A stretch of 64,000 bases of DNA, taken from Rhizophlyctis rosea (taxonomy: Eukaryota; Chytridiomycota; Chytridiomycetes; Rhizophlyctidales; Rhizophlyctidaceae). The notes below the pieces were generated by a model. It had not been told where the DNA came from. It searched no databases and saw only the letters and a list, made by a program, of their open reading frames with translations. A program made the translations under genes and the position numbers. This document shows positions 24,261 through 35,581 of this stretch, one piece after another; position 1 is the stretch's first letter; every line of letters starts with the position of its first letter. The stretch spans positions 1-64,000 of the forward strand of contig JADGJC010000013.1 in assembly GCA_027596075.1 (NCBI GenBank), in the 5' to 3' direction.

Positions 24261-27200
24261 CTAAACATCCGAACTGAATGATGAAGTCCAGTCCTCAACC
24301 TCCTCCGATGTACCTCTCACATAAACTATACATTCCCCATCACCTACACGCATGACCGACTCTTTCACTATGGTTTTCGCCTTCCCTTTTTTATGGTCAG
24401 CTTCCATTGAGCGGGACTCCGCCCTAGTACCCGGATGAATCCTAAATGCCCTTACCAACTCGAAGTCGCCGTCATTGTCCGGCAGCGCCCTACACCAACA
24501 CAGGAGATCCGTGAACAGGAAAAACTTAAACCTCCTTCCGGTGCTCTTTGCAAGCCCATACACCGCTGTTGCTCCTCCAACGATGTCCGCATTGATGACA
24601 TCCATCTCCGTACTTTTCTCACCAGAAAGCAGCGACCCCGCGATGGCGGCTGGCTCCGTTGATTCTCCCTTCCCAACAAACCGAGTCTCGATCAAATGTC
24701 CAACAATCGTCTTCTTGCACCGATCCTTCTTTCCCCCACACGCCGCAACCGCATCCAATAAAGGCGATCCCGCCGATGACCCGAGAAATTCCACCGCTTT
24801 GACAACGCGCAAGGTGCCCTCCCGAACGAAGCGCATCCCCGGTCGCACATGTCGCAGTATGTCCCCACCCACACTCCACTTCATTAGCTTGATCCGTTTT
24901 AGTACCTCCAAACCAGACTCCCTCGTCTCCCATTCCCGCATCTTCTCGTTGCATTCTGTCACTCTTTTCTTCATTTCTTCTCGTGCTTTCTTCAATCCCG
25001 CATAGTCGGGATGCGTCTCAGGTGTGCAATCCATCAGCTCGTTCATCAGGAGGACATATCGGGGTAATCGTTGTACGGCGAGGATGAGGTAGGAATCAAG
25101 GTTGTTCTGAAAGTGTTGAGGGTGTTGTTTGGCTTGTTGAATGAACTTACAGAACCGTTTGGCCATGGCTTTGGTGGCTGCACTCCGCGACGCAAATTGG
25201 AGGGAGGACGTGTTAGGAGGGGGTGCGGCGGTTGTGTTCGGGGGCGGCGCGCGAAGGGCAAAGGAAGCGGATTGCATTGCTAGAGATTTCAATTGGGCTA
25301 TGTAGCTCATCGCAGGTTTGTATTGATTGCAATAGATCTATGATTTATCTATAAATTATCTAAGCGGGTTGGAGAAATCAGACAATATGGCGCTCACCGA
25401 ATACATCTTCAGAAAGGGTGTGATGGCAAGGAAAGTCGATCCCACGCACTGGTTTGGTTGCCCAATTGCTTCTTCCAAATTTGGCAGCAGATGTCTGCGT
25501 AGCAGGTAAGCTTGAGAACCGTGCAGTCCTTCTTTTCGGCAGTTCGATAACTCACTCTTTATGCACCATCAAGATATTTCGAATGTTTGAGAAGATGAGA
25601 TTTAGATCCTGTGCGGACAGAATGTCTTGCTCCTCGATCGGATCAATGTACACCTCCACCAAGGCCTGCAGCTGCTCAACATAAGTCCGCTCCGTGGTCA
25701 ATATCTCCGTGGTTACCTGGCGTCGCTTTTCAGGAGTTTGCTTCTTTTGTAATCGCGCCAACCTCGCTGCCCGTTCCTTATCCGTCAACCCGCTCAACTC
25801 CTCCTCCGCCGCATCATCACCGTCTTCTGCATTGATGATATGCACATTGGGACCATTCAAACGAGGATCCAGGTCGTACAAATCATGCAAGTAATTGAGG
25901 AGACGCAGGAGGCAGGCATGTTTGATGATTTCTAGACGTCTGATCGTTTCTTCCGTATTGGACCGAGATGAGAGATCTGGAAGAGAGGAGCGATTGGAGA
26001 AGAAGGAGAAGGGACGTCGGCGGGATGTGTTGTCTTCCTGCGGAAGTTCAGGTGTTGATGAAAACTTCTTATCAGCTGGTGAGCTAGGGCGAGGTAGATG
26101 GTTTGGAGCGGTAGGTGGAAGATCGGGGGCTGGCAGCCAGAGATTAGACGACAAACCAACGCCAACAACGCCTTCAGTAACTGTAGGATGCTTGAACTTA
26201 CGCCCATCAGAATTTCTTGACAATTTCCTGGCCACCGCCCTAATCATTTTATTGCCCCGTCCATATGACATGGTCCCAGACATCCCTGCAATCTGAGGCT
26301 CGACCCCTCCAAACATCTGCTGCAGATCATTTTCAGTGATGCTTCCTGGTCGAGTTGAGCTTGCCCGGGAAGACCGCGTCCCGTCTGTGTCGGCCAGAGT
26401 TACTGTTGATGCCGCACTCGGCTCTCGTCGCCCCTTGCCGAAGTATGTTGGACCGCTTTTCTTCGTTTGATCGCCCAACATACTATCTAGCTTTTCTATT
26501 TGCTCCGGCGTTAGACCTCCTGCCGGCAGACTAGCAGGTCTGCGCCGACTTCGAAGTCGCAAGGAATGGGACCGACTAACTGGTTGAGCTGTCGGTGTCG
26601 GCGGGATAGAAGGTTCTGGTTTTCGTGGTTCGGGTGGTAAAGAAAAGCAGCGGGACTGAACAGAACTTTTGAGCGTGGTAGTTGCCGCCACTTGCATTTT
26701 ATGGGCGCATATCAAAGGATTTACGATAGACGACATTGAGGGTGTAAAGGGATTGCCTTCCAGCACCAGAGTTTGCAGTGTGGAAGCGAGGAGGCAAAGA
26801 GATGACGGAAGTGTGCTGAGCTTATTATGCGATATGTCAAGCGTAGTCAATTCTTTTAGGTGTTCGAATAGGTGAAGTTCTGCAAGTATGGTGTGAAATT
26901 AGGTTTTTTGGGAAGATAAAGGTGTCCTACTTACCCAAATCAACAAGATCGTTCCGCTGTACATCCAGCGTTGTCAATTTATGCAACGTTCCGATCTCCC
27001 CCGGCAGAACCTTCAGTCGATTATCCGCCAAAACCAATTGTGTAAGCTTTTTGCACTCCCCTATTGTCTTTGGAACTTCCTCCAACATGTTTTTGGAGAT
27101 GTCCAAAATTTGCAGCTGCGGTAGGTCCTTCAAAAGTGCGGGTGGGAGGTCTGTAAGGTTGTTATCCGAAAGTCGCAACTCCAGGATGCGATCTGTGTTC

Positions 27201-28063
27201 ACAAGGAGTGTGGGTGCCGTGGTAAGATGCATGGACGACATGTTCACAATGGCTTCAGGGGCCAAAGATGGCGATGTGGTCGCAGGTGGGGAAATACTGA
27301 TAATTGGCGAGTGCAAGGGACTTTCCCGCCATTGCAAACCACCAAGATCTTTGTTGCCCCGTACATCCCCCTGGTCTGCCTCGTCCTTCCTTTGCATGCC
27401 AGCCGCTGGATGTTTGTGAAAGTCTGCGGGAGATACCAAATGGAAATGAACACTTGGCTCTTCAAAATGCCGTACTATCTCCTTCACGTGCATCCCAGAC
27501 GCGTCAAAATCGCGCGGGTCCTCACCCGTTTGCCCCTCTGATGCTGCTTTATCCTCGCGGCCATTGATGGTCCCTTCCTCACCAGAAGTATCATTCTCGT
27601 TGCCCGCTGCAAATGTTTCTATCAAACCCATCATTGTCTCCGGCCGAATGGACTCCAGTAGTTCATTCAATTTGGCGACACTCAATCCGCGAGACTGCTT
27701 ACGGGGAGGGACTGGTGGATGTTCTCCTGGCGGTAAAGTATCGTCGGGATCACCCACAGCATTGGGGACCTCCGCGGCAGAGGATATGGAGCGGGTTTCA
27801 GCCGATGTGGAATGGTTGGGTACGGATGGCCATGAAAGTTGGATGGGTGGAGCGGGTGGTTCGGTGCTGGCAAAGAAGGACTTGTCGCTTTTGCGTCGGT
27901 CCAGTGAGGGCAAACTGACCGTCTCGCCTAGGGCAGGCGGATCTGGATCTAGATTCCCGTTCATGCTGTCGAAATAGGCGTTCAATACAGCAACGTCTTG
28001 AAACTTGCTATCTCGCTTTGTTTTGGATCCAGTTGCGGTGACAGTGTCAGTAAAATTGTTCAT
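24261..28063 (-). CDS. Leucine-rich-repeat Rho guanine nucleotide exchange factor (LRR-DH-PH)
   Basis: Exons 28063-26935, 26879-25556, 25494-25398 and 25337-24261; 1208 residues. After about 290 disordered residues (with a PPVPPRK-type proline motif), five or so leucine-rich repeats are evident (LRLSDNNLTDLP, LDISKNMLEEVP, LVLADNRLKVLP, LDVQRNDLVDLG, LDISHNKLSTLP). A long Ser/Pro linker leads to a DH domain starting near residue 775 (ILTTERTYVEQLQALVEVY) and including FLKMYSIYCNQY, which spans the last splice and confirms it, and SYLILAVQRLPRYVLLMNEL. A PH domain follows (FFLFTDLLCWCRAL) to the C-terminus. DH-PH proteins load GTP on Rho-family GTPases at membranes, controlling actin and polarity. 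LRR-DH-PH is a less common architecture, and the GTPase target cannot be told. The gene is divergent from the phosphatase gene. Confidence 0.92.
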
Positions 28064-28551
28064 TGCTTCAGTATTGAAGACATGGGAAAGAAAACGGTGA
28101 GCGAAAAGGCCCTTTCAGTCATAGTCACCCACAAAAGAAGGCTGGGATCGTGTGGCTCTGATCCATTTTGTTGTTTAGCAAAGGCTGTGAGGGAAGCTGA
28201 TTCGCCTATGACATATTTTGGTGGCCGCAGGTTTGATCGGATGGATCTCGGCTGTTCCGGACGAATGGCAATGAATGCAGCAACTCGGGGATTTGGGTAA
28301 TGATTGGTGATATGGCAAAGACCCACTCAGCACTGATGTAGATAAACACGTGTCAGGACTTAACTTAATGAGGGTTATCCGATCAGATCGCAGGGAGTAA
28401 ATCTTGATATTGGTCCTTCACCAAACAACCTTGCTCGATAACAGATGACCGGTTTTAGCAGAGGAGTTTTCCCAGTGTGGGCGTTTTATGCACTGTCCTT
28501 GGTTTGAATTCTTTCCTTCGGCAATCAACCAACGGCGCATGCATCGTCGCC
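28064..28551. promoter_or_regulatory. Divergent promoter region, RhoGEF (-) and histidine phosphatase (+)
   Basis: 488 bases between two outward-facing starts. No gene-like frame is present. No conserved box stands out to the eye. Confidence 0.45.
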
Positions 28552-30044
28552 ATGCCTGGTCGGCATATATCCCTTGTAGTCACCGTTATTAGACAGTAAG
28601 GGGCAATCAAAGTTGTTCTCAGGCCATGATGTTGAATGACTGACATTTGCATGCTTTAGTGGAGACACAGACCAAACCGCTCATGTTCCTCGCATTCTCC
28701 AAGGACAATCAGGTACAGCTGCCCATATTTTATGGTGCAAACAAATGACTGATCTGATTTTCTTTTCGCCTGACGTCACATAGACAATCCCATGAACGCG
28801 GCTGGTTACAAGCAAGCGCGAGCATTAGCATGGCGGTTGAAGAAACATAAGTTTCATCGAATTTACACAAGTGATCTGCAAAGAGCACAGCAAGTAAGTA
28901 AATGTAGGCATTGGTAATGAGCACTTTCCATTCTCACACGATGCCGGGAGCAAAACAGACAGCGCAAGAAATAGCCAAAACCCATCCCAATTCACCTCTC
29001 ACCGTAGACCCGAGACTGAGGGAGCAGGTAATGTGCGCGTCGAAAGCGGCGCAATTGACTATGACTGATGCGGGCGATCCCTTCTCGCAGAACCTTGGCG
29101 ACTTGACCGGTCTTGACTGGCCAACCGCTAAGCAAATCCTGAAGTCGGAAGACCGCAACTTCCAAGACCATGTCGCCCGGTCCGGGGAAGACCCAGCATT
29201 CTTCACAGATCGGATAGTCTCCTTCTACGCAGATATCATCGACAAGCATCTGGTTCAGCCGCACATGCGTGCCACGGGCGAATTTCTAGATACCCCTCTG
29301 AACGAGAAGGAAACGGTCAAAAGAGGTTCAATCATGAGGCGGGGCAGTGTTTTCACACCCACGGCGAATAGCAGTTTCGGAGATAGAATGATGATGAGTC
29401 CTATGCGAACGGGCTTTTCAACTCCGACCAGCGGCGCATTCCCTTCCACTCCCCTTTCACCCGCACCATTCCCGCGCCCACAACGCAGCGTTGCACAACA
29501 TATCCTGATCGTTACCCACGGTGGAGTTATTTCCGCTCTTTTCAAATACCTTTTAGACGACCTTTCATTCCCGCTGGCGGACACCATATTCAAACGCCAA
29601 ACAGGGTTTCCGAAACACACCTCTGTATATCGGTTTGAGATTGCGCGCATCTCAACGATTGGAAGGGATGGGGACCGGGATTGGGAATGGGAGGGATGCG
29701 TGACTCTCATGAATGATGTTGGGCATTTGGCGAGACTGCCAGTAAGGGAAGTCGAAGAGGGGAACCGACAACGGGCAGTTCATGGTGCAGTCAATGACGC
29801 ACAAGGGAGCGGCGTAGTGAATGAGGAAGAGCAGGGCACGGAGGATGTACCAGCTGTACGGAGTGGATTGACAAGGTCAGGAACTCAAGGGAATTTGATT
29901 GATAGTCCGAAAATGCCGAGGAAGCGGCCGTTCAAGCTTAATGGATTGAGTGCCTTTGGGCAAGCAGGAAAGATGGGATCAAAAGTTGCAAAAAGGGAAG
30001 AGCCGCAGATGCCGGCGTCGAGGGTTAAGTCTCTTGGGTGGTAG
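28552..30044 (+). CDS. Histidine phosphatase superfamily protein (phosphoglycerate-mutase-like)
   Basis: Exons 28552-28595, 28660-28712, 28784-28893, 28959-29027 and 29091-30044. The catalytic RHG motif is created across the first intron (VIRHGDTD), followed by ILQGQSDNPMNAAGYKQA, the usual substrate-loop and helix of the family, then IYTSDLQRAQQTA and LREQNLGDLTGLDW. The second catalytic histidine lies in LIVTHGGVISALFKYLL. Members dephosphorylate small phosphometabolites or proteins through a phosphohistidine. The first four exons are tiny, so an ATG at 28911 would give a truncated protein lacking RHG. Intron 29028-29090 is 63 nt and stop-free, so it could be mistaken for coding. A loop with Ser/Pro-rich sequence and a C-terminal tail of about 110 disordered residues are additions to the core. 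Substrate unknown. Confidence 0.88.
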
Positions 30045-30307
30045 ATTTGAACTTGTACATAGAATGAAGGTTCTTGCGTCGGCTTATGCGATTGTTGAAT
30101 GTCTGATCTTGAAATCTCATTCAGTCATGCCAAAGTGATCCGAACATCAAGTGCAGATTTCGTATCATTGCCACCATATTAGGATTCCCTACTCTATGAA
30201 AGGGTTTTCCTCCTACACATGTACACGCAGGAGAAAGTTGGTGAAACTACAGATATAACTAGCCGAGCTGTTTACGGCCTCTACCTAGGAGACTAGCCTA
30301 CGACCCA

Positions 30308-33300
30308 TCACATAACACAACATCCGGACCTTCCAAGGTCATCGGGATGTACATCTTCCTCTGGTTCATCCTCATTCTCCTCCCCACGCAGCACTTTGTT
30401 CACAAATTCTTCGCGCTCCAGAGCACGACGGACTTTCGGCGGCACATCTGGGAGTAGCCAGGCCACAAATACCTTGATCCCAAATACAGCGTGCTGCGAA
30501 TGTTCAAATGAACACGTCAGCGACTGCTCATGATTCCGATCATTCAAGAAAATAGCCCTTTCCAGGCCAATTACCTCGAAAACCAAGATGAAACCAATCC
30601 GTGCTGCCCACATTGCCATTTCCTCCACTGATGCTCTTATCGGAGAGTCTGCTGCAAGTCCATCCATGTTGACCCAGTTGGGTACTTGTTTTAGATAGTT
30701 TTTGTAGAAGAAATCGGATGAGAAAGCGATGATGCAGGCGTTGAGAAAGACGGAAAGGCTGGATACACCGCGGAGCCAGACTTCCCACATTCCTAAACGG
30801 ATTCAATAGAATGGGTGAGTGCTGGAAGAAGTAGTAATGTCATAGCAATTTAACGGTACGCACCAATATCCTGTGCCTGTAAAGCAAATGGTCTTCGGTA
30901 CTGAACAAGGAGGTTATGCGCATCTTAAAACACAACGATCAACATTAGCATCACGCGCACCAAAGTCATTCGGCCGCTCCTACAGGAACTCACCAATCCT
31001 CAGTTGCACACAATTATGCAACATTGCAAACAGCGGCGCGAGTGGGAATGCCACTGAAAACAGCACAATGAACCCAAACTGCACCACGGATGAGTTGTAA
31101 CCGTTCTCAGTGGGTCCTTCTTGGACATGGAAGGGCACGAGTTTAATGTCATGGACAGCTTGTTGAACCACTATTGTGGGTACAGCAACACGGGTACGCT
31201 GATTCGAGGATTCAATATCTTGGACCAAAAGAACTGGCGATTCAGCAGGAAAAACAGGTGTGTGGTGCATGGTGGTGGGTTTAGACATGCGTTGGGAGAG
31301 GAGAGCTCGCTTGCGAGCTAGCCAACTGCAGCATATCGATCAAAAGAATAATATTTTAGTTCCGCATCTAAGGGGCAAAGTAAACCACTCGTTCCTCCGG
31401 TACTCACGGAATCCCCCAATGGTACAGATGCGATAGCAAACTCTTCCCCAGAAAGGTGATCGCCATCTGAACAGTCAATTCGACCACATAACTTTGCTTT
31501 GTGGCACCGTCTTGCGTGGTATCGCTGTTTCCCCAATCGGCTTCAGTGAGCCCGAGAGCGTCCATTTTCTGTTTGTACACATATGTCAAACAATCAAATG
31601 AATGTTTTGAACAAACTGGAAACATTGTTGTCTGACCGTGATCCAGCGTTTCACCACTCCAACATAGAACAATGACCCGAAGTTGTTTACAAAGTCAAAA
31701 AGCATCGTTTTCGCTCTTCTTGCGTCTGAACCAGAAAGAGTCAGCTAAGACACTATACAGCAGGCTGCAACACAGAAGGACCCAACCTTGGTACTGTGTT
31801 TCGGTCTTGTGATTTTCCAAATCTGTCAAAAACCGAGAGAGCCAGTACGTGACCTGCGACCGACCAACCATTGATTAGCCACTCTCCAACTTAATTATCG
31901 GATCTTACCATAATAGCACTTACTGGAGTAACCAATGTGATCGTCACTAGCGAGACCACCGAACTGACGGTACCCGCATAGTCCACATAATTGCTCAGAT
32001 GGTTCTTGAAATAGACTTTGATCCATACGTTGAACACAATAAAACCGCCGACCGTCGCGATAACGAAGAGAAGAATGAATATGTAGACTATGGAGGTGAA
32101 CAGCAGGATCCAACGTTGTGCACGAGTGGGAAAGTGGGGCTCGACGCGATGTGTTATGTGGGAGCGGCGGACTGTCGTTGCGTACCTGTGTTGAAGATTG
32201 GTGAGTCGTGCAGATTGTTTGCAGGTTGTAAGGATCTGCAAACATTCTTACCATTTTGGTCGCGTCCGTTCCTGTGGGGAAGGTGTGCAATTAGCTCAAG
32301 GCCACGCTATGCTGTTTGAGACCGCGGCGCGTACCTCCTTCTCGTACCGCATCACATCCCATTGCCAAGCCATTGACTTGTTCCTTCTTGACCAGAATTC
32401 CAAATATAGTGTCCCTAGAGAGCAGTCATGAAAAGTCTGATGAGCATACGCAAGGATAATCCTACACAACTTCTTCAAAACTCACCCTATATCACAATTA
32501 AGGTATCACATTTCGAAATGAATGGAAATAACGCCATTTAGTGGAGCGAACGATTGAAATAGGGTTCCGAGGCTCCCTCCCGAGCAACCCTCAAGTATCT
32601 GCCTACCCAAACACTGATCGCAAAAGCGAACGGCATCGTAGCCCAATTGTCAAAGATCAACGTAGCCTTCGATTGAACCTTGCCCAAGTCTCCACTCAAA
32701 ATATCATCCCTGATTGACAGTAGTGAATATCAAGATTCTCGAAACCTTCACCTATCGCCTCTTCTTACTTGGAAATATCCGAAAACGCCTGATTCTGATA
32801 CGCATAATATAAACCATAAGCAAACACCACACAGCCGATAATGGAAGCAAAACCAAGCCAGCGAGTATAGTGTTCTGAATGTCAAAGAGGGAAACACAAC
32901 ATTTTACATTAGGGACACAAATCTCCTTACAGATACCCCCCCAAAAGCTCTCGCCAACACTTACCCAACCATCCAAAATACAACGCAATCTTTTCTCCGA
33001 AGTAGTCTCGCAAATCATTCAACCGCACAGGCAATATGCCGAGCTCTCTTTTGTTGAACATTTGAGAGCGGAGGTTGGTGTTGTTGAGTTTGCTGATCTG
33101 GCCGTCGTGGAGGGGGAAGAGGTCCTGTGATGCCATTGATTGTCTTTGTGACTTTGCTCTTTGAGTGGATTGTTGAAGACAGAACACTCACGGTGAAGAC
33201 CCCGTCATTTAACAATCGGTCGATATCTGGTTATAAGGGTTCTGGGTTAGGCAAACATTACGTCAATTTCAGCGGAGGGAAAGGTCAGTTACCTCTTCGA

Positions 33301-34349
33301 GCATATTTCTTCCCTAATGATTTCATCCTCGCTCGATAGATGATATGATATGTCTGTGAGTAGATGAACATTCAAAAATGTGTCGTCATTAGCATCCCAT
33401 CCAACTAAATGTGCCCGACGTGCGAATACAGAAAGCATCATTCTACACATACTAACAAACTCCTCTGCGCATGACTGAAAAACCTCTCATGCACCTCTCT
33501 CAACGGTAGCGCTGCAGTGTTGCCGCCAACAAATCGTTGCAACTGGTCCCTTCGGAATGTTGCGGAATGCTTTTCGTCGGTTGATGGCACCTTCAAGATG
33601 TTGACGACTCCGTTCCATAGGGCGTCCGCATTGGAGATGTCTAGTGTGCCAACTTTGCGTGATGCTTGACGTTCCTATTCCCAAATTCGAAAACACATTT
33701 TAGTCACATTGACCAGATCATGGAGCCACAAACCTCCCATCGTGCAACTTCCAGCTTACCTGAACAGGAAACTTCAATTTCTCCCTCTCAGCTTCAACGC
33801 ACAACCTCTCAAAAGGCGCAACGATCTTAACGAAAACGTTCAGACCGTCCGGTGCAACCTCACGATCAATCAACAGTCCTTCCATCAGGAGCGCATGCAA
33901 AAATGATAATCTGATGTTATCCTGTTTCGAATCTCCCAACGTGTACACTAAAACGGCGTCCCAGTGCGTCGAAGCATCGGCGTATGCAATCTTGACAAGA
34001 GCGTCGCCTCCGTATGGACCTGCAAGTTTTATAAAAGTCATCATTCAGTGTGATAGTGATGTCGACTAAAGCTAAAGCGACAACCACACGTACAAAACTC
34101 ATCAAAAGCCGCAGTGATATTTCCTCTTCCCATTCGTCTGAACTGCAAAATGGAATCAAACGTCTGGACATCTTTCTCGTATAGTAGCAGGATATCTCGG
34201 TTGTCAATACGGTCGATTGTTATTTGGTCGGTTGTCGATGATAGGACGGGGTTGGATGCGTGTGGAGAGGGTGAGGTGGAAAGCGCGGAAAGGGGTCGGG
34301 ACGCGCGAATGCGCGCGCTGCCGTTTGTTGTTATTGGGGATGGTTTCAT
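30308..34349 (-). CDS. Anoctamin/TMEM16 family membrane protein (ANO10/Ist2-like)
   Basis: Nineteen exons: 34349-34094, 34019-33760, 33674-33453, 33353-33293, 33226-33192, 33124-32965, 32874-32769, 32709-32607, 32486 (1 nt), 32414-32335, 32271-32252, 32185-31924, 31853-31787, 31725-31637, 31568-31408, 31325-30994, 30923-30864, 30792-30575 and 30493-30308; 892 residues. Landmarks of the family appear in order: FPLHDGQ, YFGEKIALYFGWL before the first membrane segment, GTLYLEFWSRR, FLTDLENHKTETQYQ, QFGFIVLFSVAFPLAPLFAM and, after the last segments, VFVAWLLPDVPPKVR. TMEM16 proteins are lipid scramblases or channels, and Ist2-type members tether ER to plasma membrane. The C-terminus ends CCVM, a possible prenylation (CaaX) box. 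The one-base exon is required to keep frame through GTLYLEFW. Exon 4 (33353-33293) is the least certain. Confidence 0.88.
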
Positions 34350-35581
34350 GATTGCGTTCGGAAAGGCAGGTTGTTGATAAGGTATGCGAATGAAGTTTGG
34401 TATGTGTAGTCGTGATGGCGATTAAGTATCTGGTGAAGGTGTATGTTATTGCATTTCGGCCGCGTTGAGGATGGGTAGTGTCAGGCGAATGTTATGGCTT
34501 CTGATATTCTTGGCAAACTTTGGAGGTGGACGGCAGTATGTGTGAGTGGGATACCAAAGTTCTTGGCATGTTGAAAACGACTGGGATTGGGAGCTTGGGG
34601 GGTTTGGATGTTGAGCTTTGTCATTTGATCTAGTTCAGCTCATTTCTAGACCCGTGGCGCATTGGTGGCGTCGCTCCGACCGACGGAGGTTGGGGGTTTG
34701 GGTGCAGTCCAGGTCAGAGAGGTTGTGTTGCATCCCCGATTTGCAGTCAAAACTTCACCCATTCAAAGCGATTCAAGTCCCCTTTCTTGTTTTCTCTGAA
34801 GAAAGGATCAAATTGGGGCAGTGGTGCCGGAATCAGGAATGGTGCACATTGAGACTAGCCTGTCAATCAATATCCTCCAACCAATCGATAACGTAACGGC
34901 GGAATCCACCATGTTCTCATCCAGACTTGAGCATGATTCACCTTTTAGCTCTATCATTCGGGCATGCTATGGCATCCAAAAGGCGGGAGTATCCCCACCA
35001 CAATCGCATGAACAAAAACAAATTAAGCCTCATATGTGGATGTACAGATTGCATGAATGGCTGCCCTCCATCAAGCCCTGCATACCTCTCAACAAATCTC
35101 AACTCACACTAACCAACCAAACACCCAACCCCGCCGCGACCCCCGTCAAAATCCAATGCCCCAACGCCGCACCCTTCGCCTCAAGTGACTCCGCTGAGTC
35201 TGCCCTGCGGTGCGATATCCTACCCACCCCAAGTACGACTTTAAGATCTGCTTTAGGGCGGTGTGCATTGGCGAGAGAGGTTGTAACACCCAGGCGACAT
35301 GATCCCATTGTTTCCCAACAACGCACCCATCCAAAAAAAAAGGGGAATCAAGATATGCAAGGTAAAAAACACCACTCCAACGCGCATCTCTTATATAAGC
35401 CAGAACCGCCATCAAAGATGTACAGAAAAGAAAAAACAAGCGAGACAGCACAATGCAAAAGAAAAGAAAAACTCGCACTGAAACCCGCACTACTATACAA
35501 ACCCTCCAGGGAGTCACCTCCCTATATAAGCCTCTAATGCACTGAAATCTACAAAACCGTCATCACACCACCCTCATAACC
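34350..35581. other. Gene-poor interval between anoctamin and cyclin genes
   Basis: A 238-codon stop-free frame (34821-35537, +) has no ATG at its start, is low-complexity towards its end and resembles no protein. An A-rich run lies near 35333-35341. The left half should contain the anoctamin promoter and the right half the cyclin 3' UTR. Confidence 0.4.

Noticed and set aside
28911..30044. Histidine phosphatase starting at the 28911 frame
   Set aside because: This frame begins inside an intron; the catalytic RHG motif lies in exons 28552-28712, which join in phase.
34821..35537. 238-codon open frame on the + strand
   Set aside because: It does not begin with ATG, has no conserved motif, and runs into A-rich low-complexity sequence.
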